Shown piece after piece: positions 26,743 to 38,598 of a stretch of 64,000 nt of DNA. The notes under the pieces were generated by a model. That model was not told the origin of the DNA. It did no database searches and worked only from the letters and a program-made list of their open reading frames with translations. The DNA is from Chloroflexota bacterium. GTDB taxonomy: Bacteria > Chloroflexota > Anaerolineae > Anaerolineales > VGOW01. The stretch's first letter is position 1. The number at the start of each line of letters is the position of its first letter. Made by a program: the position numbers and the translations under genes. The stretch lies in the NCBI GenBank assembly GCA_016213135.1, contig JACRBQ010000035.1, positions 85,722 through 149,721 on the forward strand, given 5' to 3'.

Positions 26743-27654
26743 ATGGCCTCCGCGCGCGAGATGCGGCTCCGGATACGGAGCGTCAAAAACATTTCCCAGG
26801 TCACCCGGGCGCTGGAAGCGGTGAGCGCCTCCAAGGCCCGCCGCGCGCAGCAAGCCGTGTTGGCTACACGGGCTTACGCCGGCAAGGCCTACGAAATTCT
26901 GATTGACCTTTCCAACCAGCCCGGCAGCCTGGCGATCTTGCACCCGTTGCTCACGGCGCGCCCGGAAGTGAAGGCCGTCGAGATCATCATGATCACCGGC
27001 GACCGGGGCCTGGCCGGAGCATACAACTCCAACATTGTTCGCGTGGCGTACAACTTCGCCCGCGAGCAAAAAGCGGCAGTGCAGTACATTACCGTGGGCC
27101 GCAAAGGCCGCGACATGATCTTCCGCCGCCGCGGAAAAATTGTGGCCGAGTTCACCGGCCTGCCGCCCGCGCCCAGCGCGTTGGATATTGCCCCCATTGC
27201 CCGCACGGCGATGGATGATTTTCTCAAGGGCGCGGTGGACGAGGTATATATTGCCTACACCGACTTTGTGAACACTGCGCGGCAGGCGCCGACGATGAAG
27301 CGGCTGCTGCCGCTCACACCGTCCACCGCCAGCAGCGGCGGGTTGTCGGATCGGCTCGACGGGCACGTGGCCCCCCCCAAGGTGCCGTTCATTTACGAGC
27401 CTAACGCCGAGCAATTGCTCAATGTCATCCTGCCGCGCTTTACGCAGTTGCAAGTGCTGCAAGCCGTGCTGGAATCGCTGGCCTCGGAGCACAGCGCCCG
27501 CATGGTGGCCATGCGCAACGCTACCGACAACGCCGAAGAATTGGTGGGCAATCTGCAATTGGATTACAACAAGGCGCGCCAGTTGGCTATTACCAGCGAC
27601 TTGTTGGATATTGCCGGCGGCGCGGAAGCGCTCACCAAGTCGATGCAGAAGTAG
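26743..27654 (+). CDS. atpG: F1 ATP synthase subunit gamma
   Basis: 303 residues. The N-terminal helix REMRLRIRSVKNISQVTRALEAV and the C-terminal helix ARMVAMRNATDNAEELVGNLQLDYNKARQ form the rotor coiled coil; ITGDRGLAGAYNSNIVR is the conserved central block. It begins three bases after the atpA stop. A segment with LTPSTASSGGLSDRLDGHVAP near residue 190 looks like a lineage-specific loop. Confidence 0.96.
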   Translation: MASAREMRLRIRSVKNISQVTRALEAVSASKARRAQQAVLATRAYAGKAYEILIDLSNQPGSLAILHPLLTARPEVKAVEIIMITGDRGLAGAYNSNIVRVAYNFAREQKAAVQYITVGRKGRDMIFRRRGKIVAEFTGLPPAPSALDIAPIARTAMDDFLKGAVDEVYIAYTDFVNTARQAPTMKRLLPLTPSTASSGGLSDRLDGHVAPPKVPFIYEPNAEQLLNVILPRFTQLQVLQAVLESLASEHSARMVAMRNATDNAEELVGNLQLDYNKARQLAITSDLLDIAGGAEALTKSMQK

Positions 27655-29130
<1,476 letters not shown>

Positions 29131-29149
29131 AAATTCCAAATTACAGACT

Positions 29150-29202
29150 CCAAACTTCAAAATGTCTATTTGGGAATTTGGGGTTTGAAGTTTGAAGTTT
29201 GG
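29150..29202. repeat. Inverted repeat between atpD and atpC
   Basis: CCAAACTTCAAA (29150-29161) and TTTGAAGTTTGG (29191-29202) are exact inverted copies around a 29-base loop that itself contains similar AAATTCC/GGAATTT units. It occupies almost the whole atpD-atpC spacer and ends eight bases before atpC. Confidence 0.9.
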
Positions 29203-29210
29203 CTCTCTCT

Positions 29211-29657
29211 ATGCCTATTCGATGTGAAATTGTCACGCAAGAGCGCCTGGTTTACTCCGACATGGTGGATATCGTGGTGGCCCCGGGAGCAGACGGCGTG
29301 CTAGGCATTTTGCCTCACCACACTCCGCTTCTCACCACGCTGCAGTTTGGCGAGTTGGTGGTGCGCAAAGGCGCGGAGGAGCACATCTTCGCCATCGGCG
29401 GCGGGGTGCTCGAAGTGCGCCCCGACAAAGTAACGGTGCTGGCCGATGCCGCCGAGCACGCCGACGAGATCGACCTGGCCCGCGCCGAGGCGGCGCGCAA
29501 CCGGGCTGTCGAATTGCTGGCCGAGGGATTGCCCCCCGGCTCGGACCGCTTTGCGGAAATTGAAAACGCCCTCAAGCGTTCGTCCGTCCGCTTGAAAGTG
29601 GCCGGCAAGAAGCGGCGCACCGGGTTCCCGCCAACTGACGTGTCGGGCAGCCGCTAG
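29211..29657 (+). CDS. atpC: F1 ATP synthase subunit epsilon
   Basis: 148 residues: an N-terminal beta-sandwich ([38 protein letters not shown]) and a C-terminal helical hairpin from about residue 90. The epsilon subunit couples the rotor to F1 and can inhibit ATP hydrolysis. The start is the ATG at 29211; a TTG at 29199 lies in the repeat. No ribosome site is visible because the inverted repeat fills the spacer. Confidence 0.93.
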   Translation: MPIRCEIVTQERLVYSDMVDIVVAPGADGVLGILPHHTPLLTTLQFGELVVRKGAEEHIFAIGGGVLEVRPDKVTVLADAAEHADEIDLARAEAARNRAVELLAEGLPPGSDRFAEIENALKRSSVRLKVAGKKRRTGFPPTDVSGSR

Positions 29658-29670
29658 CAGTCTAGCTACG

Positions 29671-29727
29671 ACATCCCGGAGTTTTGCCGGCCGCTGCGGC
29701 AGTCGGCAAACCTTCGGGATGTTTTTT
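29671..29727 (+). terminator. Intrinsic terminator after atpC
   Basis: ACATCCCG...TTTTGCCG pairs with CGGCAAA...CGGGATGT across a GC loop, followed by six T. It lies 13 bases after atpC and ends just before mreB, so mreB starts at 29743 and not at the ATG at 29719 inside the tail. Confidence 0.8.
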
Positions 29728-29742
29728 CAGGATTACATTTGC

Positions 29743-30756
29743 ATGGCGTGGTTTTCGAAAGACATCGGCATCGATCTCGGCACGGTCAACGTGCTGTGTT
29801 ACGAAAGCGGCGAGATCGTGCTGCACGAACCCTCCATTGTCGCCATTCAGGTCGACGAGCAGAAAATCGTGGCCGTGGGGCAAGAGGCCAAGGAAATGCA
29901 GGGCCGCACCCCCGAAACCATTGAAGTGCTGCGCCCGATGCGCGACGGCGTCATTGCCGACTACGAAGTCACCGAGCGCATGCTCTATTACTTCATTCAA
30001 AAAATCTGCGGCCCGTTCCGGCTGTTCAAGCCCCGGGTCATGGTGAGCGTGCCCTACGGCGTCACCAGCGTAGAGAGCCGGGCCGTGCATCAGGCCGCCC
30101 TGCAAGCCGGCAGCCGCGAGGCCTTCCTGATCCCCGAACCGCTGGCGGCGGCCATTGGCGCCGGATTGCCCACTTCCACCCCCACGGGCAACATGATCGT
30201 GGACCTCGGCGGCGGAGCCAGTGAGGCGGGGATCATAGCCGTTAACGGTATCGTCGTCGCCAACTCGGTGCGCATCGGCGGCATGAAGCTTGACGACGCC
30301 ATTGTGGCCTACGTCCGCAAGAAATACGGGCTGGTGATTGGCGAGCCTACGGCCGAAGAGGCCAAGATACGCATTGGCGCAGCGGTGCCGATGGAAGAAG
30401 ACCTGACGATGGAAGTGCAGGGGCGCGATCAGGTGACCGGCCTGCCGCGCACGGCCACCCTGACCACCAGCGAACTGGCCGAAGCCATGATCGAGCCGCT
30501 CAACTCCATCATCGGCATGATCAAATCAGTGCTGGAGAAAACACCGCCGGAGCTGGTGTCGGATACGATTGACCGGGGCATGGTGGTGTGCGGCGGCGGC
30601 GCGTTGTTGCGCGGCATCGACAAGCTGCTCACCAAAGAGACCGGCGTGCCGGCCTACGTGGCCGACAATCCGCTGGCCTGTGTGGCCATTGGCTGCGGCA
30701 AGGCGCTTGAGAACTACGAATTGCTCAAGCCCAACCTGCCGCGAATGTACAGCTAA
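29743..30756 (+). CDS. mreB: Rod shape-determining protein MreB/Mbl
   Basis: 337 residues, an actin-like ATPase that organises lateral cell-wall synthesis. Phosphate-binding loops are visible: [13 protein letters not shown] near the start and [17 protein letters not shown] in the middle; [14 protein letters not shown] and [16 protein letters not shown] are further signatures. mreC and mreD do not follow; truncated polysaccharide genes do. Confidence 0.95.
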   Translation: MAWFSKDIGIDLGTVNVLCYESGEIVLHEPSIVAIQVDEQKIVAVGQEAKEMQGRTPETIEVLRPMRDGVIADYEVTERMLYYFIQKICGPFRLFKPRVMVSVPYGVTSVESRAVHQAALQAGSREAFLIPEPLAAAIGAGLPTSTPTGNMIVDLGGGASEAGIIAVNGIVVANSVRIGGMKLDDAIVAYVRKKYGLVIGEPTAEEAKIRIGAAVPMEEDLTMEVQGRDQVTGLPRTATLTTSELAEAMIEPLNSIIGMIKSVLEKTPPELVSDTIDRGMVVCGGGALLRGIDKLLTKETGVPAYVADNPLACVAIGCGKALENYELLKPNLPRMYS

Positions 30757-30771
30757 CTCGCCCAAACAAAA

Positions 30772-31047
30772 GGGCGCCCGGGCTTTGCCATCGCCACCGA
30801 TGTGCGCCCCGACATTCTCATCATCGACGAAGTGCTGGCCGTGGGCGACGAAGCCTTCCAGCGCAAATGCCTCGACCGCATGGACGCCTTCCACGAGGCC
30901 GGAGTCACGATCCTCTTCGTCTCGCACGACTCGGCTCTCGTGCGCCGCATGTGCCACCGCGCCGTGTGGCTGGAGCATGGCCGGGTGCGCGCCACCGGCC
31001 CCGCCGCGCAAGTCGTCGCCCATTACCAGTCTGCCGGGCACGGCTGA
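30772..31047 (+). pseudogene. 3' fragment of a polysaccharide ABC exporter ATPase (Wzt type)
   Basis: The open frame begins inside the gene, 15 bases after mreB. It reads GFAIATDVRPDILIIDEVLAVGDEAFQ (given in part), that is, the segment after the ABC signature, Walker B and the switch His in LFVSHDSALVRRMCHRAVWL. Walker A and the signature motif are missing. The dimer could not bind ATP, so this is a remnant of a larger exporter gene. Confidence 0.8.
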
Positions 31048-31325
31048 TCACCTCCGCCTCTTCGTCATCGGCTACTACGGTTTTCACAACGCCGGCGACG
31101 AGGCCATCCTCGCCGCCATGCTGCGCGAACTGCGGGCCGCGCTGCCCGGCGCGGTTTTCACCGTGCTCTCCGGCGACCCGGCGCACACCCGCCGCGCTCA
31201 CAACGTCGAGGCCGTCCATCCCAACCACCTGCGCGATCTCGCCGAAACGATCCGCCGCTCCGACCTCGCCCTCCTCGGCGGGGGCGGACTCGTTCACGAC
31301 CAGTGGGGCTACAAGCCGACCCGGA
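31031..31325 (+). pseudogene. 5' fragment of a polysaccharide pyruvyl transferase (CsaB-like)
   Basis: The frame reads LRLFVIGYYGFHNAGDEAI followed by LLGGGGLVHDQWGYK, matching the N-terminal quarter of CsaB-type pyruvyl transferases, which modify cell-wall polysaccharides. It has no clear start codon, overlaps the end of the ABC fragment and stops matching the family near 31320. Confidence 0.7.
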
Positions 31326-31329
31326 CAGG

Positions 31330-31454
31330 CGGCCTTCGGCCGGTTGTCCCGGCACGAATACGACGCGCTGTTCGCCCGCAACCGCGCCCGGTTCGAGGCC
31401 AAATGGAAAACGCAATGGACGCCGCATCGGAGCCGGGCAGCTTCGACCTCATGA
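31330..31454 (+). pseudogene. 3' tail of a glycosyltransferase
   Basis: A third frame carries LSRHEYDALFARNRARFEAKW followed by KTQWTPHR, resembling C-terminal tails of family 2 glycosyltransferases. It abuts the CsaB-like fragment. The identification is weak; it supports a deletion scar in a former exopolysaccharide locus. Confidence 0.45.
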
Positions 31455-31533
31455 GCGCGGGCGCTCGCCCGATGATCGCGCCGGGAAGGAGTTGCGAGAG
31501 TCGGGATGATCTGACAAACGCGAAGTTTGAGGC

Positions 31534-31563
31534 TTGACAGGGTTATATATTTTGTATAAAATA
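31534..31563 (+). promoter_or_regulatory. Promoter and operator-like palindrome of the arsR-type gene
   Basis: TTGACA (31534-31539), 17 bases, TAAAAT (31557-31562). TATTTT (31548-31553) and AAAATA (31558-31563) form an inverted repeat overlapping the -10 box, a usual position for ArsR-type autorepression. Confidence 0.65.
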
Positions 31564-31647
31564 GCCTGCAAATATTCAAAGTAAATAAGACTTGCGATAT
31601 TGCCCGCGCGGCTGCGCCCCTGTCCAGAGAGTAGAAACCACCTAACC

Positions 31648-32031
31648 ATGCCAGATCTTCTGCCTCGATTCAAGGCCGAGTTCTTCAAAGCCCTGGCCCA
31701 TCCTGCCCGTATCAAGATTCTGGAATCGCTGCAGACCGGCGAATTGAGCGTTACAGAGCTGCAAGACAAATTGGAGATTGAGGCGTCGAGTGTTTACCAA
31801 CAATTAGCCGTCCTGCGCAACAAGAACATCGTCGAGACGCGCAAGGCCGGCACGACTGTTTACTATCGCGTACGCGACCCGGAAGTATTTGGACTGCTCG
31901 CCGTCGCTCGCCGTATTTTCAACAATCATTTGATCGACACCCGTTCAATGCTGGAACAACTGGGAGAGGGGGAACTGCAGAACACGCCAAAAACGAAATC
32001 GAAGCGCGCCGCTGCCGTCAGCGCGCGTTAA
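31648..32031 (+). CDS. ArsR family winged-helix regulator
   Basis: 127 residues. A winged-helix domain spans about residues 8-90 (FFKALAHPARIKILESLQTGELSVTELQ; SVYQQLAVLRNKNIVETRKAG; TVYYRVRDPEVF). No CxC or similar metal-binding motif is seen, so a non-metal signal is likely. The ATG at 31648 fits the family N-terminus. The c-di-AMP riboswitch begins directly after its stop codon and the Ehr-type gene cluster follows, so it may control that region (inference). Confidence 0.85.
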   Translation: MPDLLPRFKAEFFKALAHPARIKILESLQTGELSVTELQDKLEIEASSVYQQLAVLRNKNIVETRKAGTTVYYRVRDPEVFGLLAVARRIFNNHLIDTRSMLEQLGEGELQNTPKTKSKRAAAVSAR

Positions 32032-32147
32032 TCTCCGCCCAAGCCTTCCAGCACGGGGGACCCAGCGACATCTGGGGTGAATCTGGGCCTCGCCCGGTAG
32101 GGTCACTTTTGGGACCCGAACCCGTCAGCTAACCTCGTCGGCGTACT
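32032..32147 (+). promoter_or_regulatory. Cyclic di-AMP riboswitch (ydaO/yuaA type)
   Basis: The leader carries the conserved ydaO blocks in order: GGGGGACCCA (from about 32055), TGGGGTGAATC, a GC hairpin, GGTAGGGT, and ACCCGAACCCG next to TCAGCTAACCTCG (about 32114-32137), closed by a CGCC/GGCG outer pairing. This class binds two c-di-AMP molecules and usually switches genes off through a terminator; one follows directly. Known targets handle potassium, osmolytes and cell-wall turnover. Here it precedes a winged-helix gene and the Ehr-type complex. Confidence 0.88.
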
Positions 32148-32191
32148 AAAAGCCCCTTGAACAAATGGGTTCAATGGGCTTTTGCGTTTTT
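32148..32191 (+). terminator. Intrinsic terminator, expression platform of the riboswitch
   Basis: AAAAGCCC and TTGAAC pair with GTTCAA and GGGCTTTT around a short loop, followed by a T-rich tail. It begins at the end of the riboswitch and ends 43 bases before the next gene. Confidence 0.85.
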
Positions 32192-32234
32192 GCAAGTTGA
32201 TCGCTATCCGACTACCTTCTAGGAGATCCGTCTT

Positions 32235-32600
32235 ATGGCCTCGCCGACTCTGCCGTTGCAAGACTTGCCGATCCTCGAATCGATTGCCTGCACCTTCATT
32301 GAAATTCACCTGGATGCAGTCGCCAAACGGGATCTGGCCATTTGGTTTGCCGAACATCCGAATAGCCCATGCGCCAAATACGAACTCTGTCAGCACTTGG
32401 ACCATCACCGCACTGCAATCGACAGAGGGCTGCGTGCTTTGCAGGAAGCCGGCGCGATTGTTCCGGCCCGCGCCGAGGGCCACCCCGCCTGGCAATTGAC
32501 ATCCGACACGGCCACTCGCCAAATCCTGCAAGCGGTCGCGCGCTATTTCCGCAAACACCCAGACATGCGCACCGTTATTACGCATTACGAACCGGCTTGA
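32235..32600 (+). CDS. Winged-helix DNA-binding protein, function unknown
   Basis: 121 residues. The middle part (FAEHPNSPCAKYELCQHLDHHRTAIDRGLRALQEAGAIVPAR, given in parts: helix-turn-helix near residues 40-75 then a wing) fits a winged helix of MarR/ArsR-like type. The C-terminus is a helix with RYFRKHPDMRTVI. It is the first gene after the c-di-AMP riboswitch and terminator, so its expression is probably controlled by c-di-AMP. It may regulate the downstream cluster (inference). Confidence 0.6.
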   Translation: MASPTLPLQDLPILESIACTFIEIHLDAVAKRDLAIWFAEHPNSPCAKYELCQHLDHHRTAIDRGLRALQEAGAIVPARAEGHPAWQLTSDTATRQILQAVARYFRKHPDMRTVITHYEPA

Positions 32601-32871
32601 ATTCATTGGAGACCGTGAATTACATGCGTCAGTTGCGCCGGTGCTGGAACTGTCTCTTGAAGAGTGGGCCGCCGAGTGGGCGCCGACCGTCGACATTTCA
32701 CTCGATGCGGCAAAAGCCGAGATTGGACGTGCCTTGCCGGAGCCTGTTTCGTTGAATCAGATTTGATCTTGCACAGCGTATTGACCCCCTTCAGTTCAAC
32801 TTGACCGCAAAAGTGCTCTAATTTGCTTTGCGTTTCGGCCAGTATCGCGGAATCGAGCGGAAAACAACCCC

Positions 32872-33390
32872 ATGCCTGCGCTATTTCAGAAGATTTTCAA
32901 AACCGGAATCGTCACCGAACCGCTCGGCCCCGACGAGGCTGAAATCATTCAACTCGTCCGGCAGGTGGACGAGAAATCAAAACGTCTGCTGGGCCGCGCC
33001 CTCGCCATCCGCGAGGTAGACGCCGGGTCGTGCAACGGCTGTGAAATCGAAATCACCGGCCTGACCGGCCCGGTGTACGACAGCGAGCGCTTCGGCATTC
33101 ACTTCGTCGCCTCGCCGCGCCACGCGGATATGCTGCTGGTGACCGGCCCGGTGACGCGCAACATGGAAGTCCCGCTCCGCAAAACCTACGAGGCCACGCC
33201 CGACCCCAAGCTGGTAGTGGCCGTCGGCGACTGCGCTCAGACCTGCGGTGTATTCAAGGGCAGTTACGCCGTCGTCGGCAGTGTGGACAAGGTTATCCCT
33301 GTGAATGTATTCGTGCCGGGTTGCCCGCCCGAGCCCGCCGACATTCTGCGCGGCATCCTCGCGGCGCTCGACCGGATGCCTGGGAAATAA
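32872..33390 (+). CDS. Ehr/group 4 hydrogenase-like small subunit (NuoB/HyfI family)
   Basis: 172 residues, an iron-sulfur protein of the complex I NuoB / hydrogenase small-subunit family. All four cysteine ligands of the proximal [4Fe-4S] cluster are present: SCNGC near residue 55, GDCAQTCG near 125, and PGCPP near 148. It is expected to sit on the cytoplasmic arm of a membrane complex and pass electrons to or from the large subunit encoded by the last gene of the cluster. The 270-base gap upstream holds no clear gene. Confidence 0.88.
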   Translation: MPALFQKIFKTGIVTEPLGPDEAEIIQLVRQVDEKSKRLLGRALAIREVDAGSCNGCEIEITGLTGPVYDSERFGIHFVASPRHADMLLVTGPVTRNMEVPLRKTYEATPDPKLVVAVGDCAQTCGVFKGSYAVVGSVDKVIPVNVFVPGCPPEPADILRGILAALDRMPGK

Positions 33391-33420
33391 CTCCCAACTT
33401 CCAAATCTCCAATCTCGAAC

Positions 33421-35469
33421 ATGCAGACTCTCTTTCTCGCCATGGTTTCAGCCTACGTCCTCGGCGCGTTCGTCGCGCTGCCCGAAGGGGGCGGCAGGGG
33501 AACGCTCGGGCGTGGGCTGGTTGCGCTGGGCGCAGTCGTCGGCGCGGGTGCGGGATCCGCGCTCGGCGCAAGCGTTATCTTATCGGGCGCGCCGTTCACG
33601 CTTTCTGTCCCCGAACTTCTGCCGATAGCGGGCGGTCTCGCGCTCCGGCTCGACTCGCTTGGCGCGTTCTTCCTCGTTCTCATCGGCCTCGGCGCAATCC
33701 CGGCGGCAATCTACGGCGCGGGCTACTCGGCGGCCTACGAAGACGGGCGCGCCTCCTTGCGCCTGCTCGGCGTAATGCTCAACCTGTTCCTGCTCACCAT
33801 GAGTCTGGTAACGCTGGCCGACAACGTCCTCACCTTCCTGCTGATGTGGGAAGGGATGTCGCTCACCTCGTACTTTCTCGTCATCACGGAGTCGGGTGAA
33901 GAAGGGACGATGCGGGCTGGGCTGTGGTACGCAGCGATGACGCACGCCGGGCTGGCGCTCCTGCTGGCCGCGTTTGTCCTGCTGACCGCGTACCCGCGCG
34001 GCGGCCCGGGCGCGTTCGCCGACTTGCGCGCCGGCGCGGCCTCGCTCTCGGGGACGACGCGCAGTGTCATCTTCCTGCTGGCCTTCCTCGGCTTCGGCTC
34101 GAAGGCGGGCATCGTGCCACTGCATGTCTGGTTGCCGCGCGCGCACCCCGCCGCGCCGAGTCACGTCTCGGCGCTGATGTCCGGGGTGATGATTAAGATG
34201 GGCGTGTACGGGATTCTGCGCGTCGCGCTCGATTTGCTCGGCGGCGGCCCGCCGTGGTGGGGGGCGCTGGTGTTGGGCCTCGGCGCGGCCTCGGCGCTGC
34301 TGGGGATTCTGTACGCACTGATGGCGAACGACCTCAAGCGCCTGCTGGCTTACTCCAGCGTGGAGAATATCGGCATCGTTTTCATCGGCGTGGGCGCGGG
34401 TCTGCTGTTCGGCGCGCGCGGCCTGCCGACGGCGGCGGCGCTGGCCTTCGTCGCCGCGCTGTATCACGCGCTCAACCACACCGCCTTCAAGGGATTGCTG
34501 TTCATGGGTGCAGGGTCGGTTTTGCACGCCACGCACACCCGCGACATGAATCTGATGGGCGGACTGATTAAGCGGATGCCGTGGACGGCGCTGTTTTTCC
34601 TCATCGGCGCTGTGGCGATTGCGGGCCTCCCGCCGCTGAACGGGTTCGTGGGCGAGTGGCTATTGTTCCAGTCGCTTCTGCCGGGCGTGAGCATTCCGCA
34701 GCCGGTCGTCGCCGCGCTGGTGACGATGGCCGTGGGGATGCTGGCCCTCACAAGCGGGCTGGCCGCTGCCGGATTCGTCAAAGCCTACGGCATCACTTTC
34801 CTCGCCATCCCGCGTTCGGAGGAAGCCGCGCAGGCGCACGAAGCCTCGCTCTCGATGCGTGCCGGGATGGGGTTGCTCGTCATTGTCTGTATCGCGCTCG
34901 GACTCGCACCCGCTGCTGTGGTGCCGCTGTTAGGGCGCGTCGTGGCCGGGTTGGGCGGCCTGCCCGCCGTCGCCCCGTTATTTGCCGTCAACCTCTCCCT
35001 GCAAATGCCTCACGGCTTCGCCGAAATTTCGCCGACGCTGGCCGCGCTCGGCCTGCTCATCGTGCCGGGCCTTGTGCCGGTGGGGATGTTTGTGCTAGGC
35101 GCCAACCGCCGCCTGCGCGTGGGCGACACGTGGGGCTGTGGCCGCGTGGGACAGACGCCGCGCATGGAATATACGGCCACGTCGTTTGCCGAACCGTTGC
35201 GCCGCGTGTTCGCCGAACTCTACCGCCCGACGAAGGAACTCACGGTTGACTTCCACCCCGACTCCAAATACTTCGTGCAGGCTATCGAGTACCGCACCGA
35301 CATCCGCTCGTGGTTTGAGGAGTTTCTCTACGAGCCGTTGCTGAACGCCACGCAGTGGGTGAGCCGCCGGATACGGCGGTTGCAGTCCGGCTCTCTGCAC
35401 GGCTACGTAGCGTATCTCTTCATTGTATTGGTGCTGATGCTGGGCGCGCTGTTGTGGCCCGGCAAATAA
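33421..35469 (+). CDS. Antiporter-like membrane subunit, HyfB/NuoL-type (copy 1)
   Basis: 682 residues with about 15 predicted membrane helices. The core matches the MrpA/NuoL/HyfB ion-translocating family: LLMWEGMSLTSYFLVITE with the conserved Glu, AGIVPLHVWLPRAHPAAPSHVSALMSG with Lys/His positions, and NHTAFKGLLFMGAGSVLHATHTRD. A hydrophilic C-terminal part (GDTWGCGRVGQTPRMEYTAT) and a last helix are typical of HyfB/HycC. The next gene is a close paralog, so a tandem duplication is evident. Short pseudo-periodic repeat sequence fills the 30 bases before the ATG. Confidence 0.9.
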   Translation: MQTLFLAMVSAYVLGAFVALPEGGGRGTLGRGLVALGAVVGAGAGSALGASVILSGAPFTLSVPELLPIAGGLALRLDSLGAFFLVLIGLGAIPAAIYGAGYSAAYEDGRASLRLLGVMLNLFLLTMSLVTLADNVLTFLLMWEGMSLTSYFLVITESGEEGTMRAGLWYAAMTHAGLALLLAAFVLLTAYPRGGPGAFADLRAGAASLSGTTRSVIFLLAFLGFGSKAGIVPLHVWLPRAHPAAPSHVSALMSGVMIKMGVYGILRVALDLLGGGPPWWGALVLGLGAASALLGILYALMANDLKRLLAYSSVENIGIVFIGVGAGLLFGARGLPTAAALAFVAALYHALNHTAFKGLLFMGAGSVLHATHTRDMNLMGGLIKRMPWTALFFLIGAVAIAGLPPLNGFVGEWLLFQSLLPGVSIPQPVVAALVTMAVGMLALTSGLAAAGFVKAYGITFLAIPRSEEAAQAHEASLSMRAGMGLLVIVCIALGLAPAAVVPLLGRVVAGLGGLPAVAPLFAVNLSLQMPHGFAEISPTLAALGLLIVPGLVPVGMFVLGANRRLRVGDTWGCGRVGQTPRMEYTATSFAEPLRRVFAELYRPTKELTVDFHPDSKYFVQAIEYRTDIRSWFEEFLYEPLLNATQWVSRRIRRLQSGSLHGYVAYLFIVLVLMLGALLWPGK

Positions 35470-35497
35470 GGGCGAATTCAAAACTCGCCGACGCCCT

Positions 35498-37522
<2,025 letters not shown>

Positions 37523-37560
37523 TCCACGAAGACACACGAACGAAACCGAAGAGGAATTAT

Positions 37561-38502
37561 ATGACTCACTACATTCTCGAAATTGCTCAAGCACTGCTGG
37601 CGCTGTTGCTTGCGCCCCTGCTCGTGGGGTTCGTGCGCTGGGTGAAGGCCCGCCTGCAAAACCGGCGTGGCGCGCCCCCGTGGTTGCCCTACTTTGAACT
37701 CGCCAAGTTGTTCGGCAAAGAGGTGGTGATGTCGAACAACGCCTCGTGGCTGTTCCGCTTCGCGCCGACCATCGTGTTCGCCAGCGCGCTGGCAGTGACG
37801 TTCCTCGTCCCGCTCATCGCGGCACCCCTGCCGTTCGACAACGTGGGCGACCTGCTCGTCGTCGTCTATTTGCTTTTGCTGGGGACGTTCTTCCTGGCGC
37901 TGGCCGGACTCGATCCGGGCACGGCCTTCGGCGGTATGGGGGCCAGCCGTGAGATGACCGTGGCCGCCATCGCCGAGCCGACCATTGCCCTCGCCATCTT
38001 CGGCCTGGCGCTGGGCGCGGGCTCCACCAACCTCGGACGCATCGTGACCGCGACGCTGGCGAATCCCGGGGTGGCAATCAGCCCCGGCCATCTGCTGGCT
38101 TTCGCCGCGCTCTTTATCGTCACACTGGCTGAGACTGGCCGCCTGCCGGTGGATAACCCGTCCACGCACCTGGAATTGACGATGATTCACGAAGCGATGA
38201 TTCTGGAGTATTCGGGCCGCTACCTCGCCCTGATTGAATGGGCGGCGTGGCTGAAACTCACCATCTTCTTCTCCCTGCTGGCGAACCTGTTCGTGCCGTG
38301 GGGGCTGGCGACGGTCCTTACCCCGGCGACGCTGGCGATTGCAGTCGTGACGCTTATCATCAAACTCGCCGTGCTGGGTCTGGTCGTAGCCGTCGTCGAA
38401 ACGCGCGTTGCCAAACTGCGCCTCTTCCGCGTGCCGGAACTGCTGGGCCTGTCGTTTGTTTTGGCCCTGCTGGCGGTCACGTCATCGTTTTTGCTCAGGT
38501 AG
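37561..38502 (+). CDS. Membrane anchor subunit, HyfC/HycD/NuoH family
   Basis: 313 residues, about eight membrane helices. It matches the NuoH/HycD family that links the peripheral arm to the antiporter-like subunits: a loop with RRGAPPWLPYFELAKLFGKE, LDPGTAFGGMGASREMTVAAIAEP, and ETGRLPVDNPSTHLELTMIHEAM with the conserved acidic residues near the quinone- or ferredoxin-side cavity. The start is the ATG at 37561, six bases after GAGGA. Confidence 0.92.
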   Translation: MTHYILEIAQALLALLLAPLLVGFVRWVKARLQNRRGAPPWLPYFELAKLFGKEVVMSNNASWLFRFAPTIVFASALAVTFLVPLIAAPLPFDNVGDLLVVVYLLLLGTFFLALAGLDPGTAFGGMGASREMTVAAIAEPTIALAIFGLALGAGSTNLGRIVTATLANPGVAISPGHLLAFAALFIVTLAETGRLPVDNPSTHLELTMIHEAMILEYSGRYLALIEWAAWLKLTIFFSLLANLFVPWGLATVLTPATLAIAVVTLIIKLAVLGLVVAVVETRVAKLRLFRVPELLGLSFVLALLAVTSSFLLR

Positions 38503-38510
38503 AAGTTCTT

Positions 38511-38597
38511 CACCGCAAAGACGCCAAGGGCGCCAAGTGTTCTTCTTTAGTTTTTCTCTTGGCGCTCTTCGCGCCTTTGCGGTTCAAGGTGTTGAAG
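38511..38597. repeat. Intergenic hairpin repeat, CGCAAAG/GCGCCAAG family
   Basis: CACCGCAAAGACGCC and GGGCGCCAAG on the left pair with CTTGGCGCTC and GCGCCTTTGCGG on the right. It fills the whole gap between the HyfC- and HyfE-like genes. Related elements lie at 54458-54548 and 59539-59627. Confidence 0.8.
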
Positions 38598-38598
38598 T

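Noticed and set aside
32590-32766. Small open frame ending in EEWAAEWAPTVDIS after the winged-helix gene
   Set aside because: No ATG, GTG or TTG start in a sensible place and no recognised motif; possibly a decayed gene.
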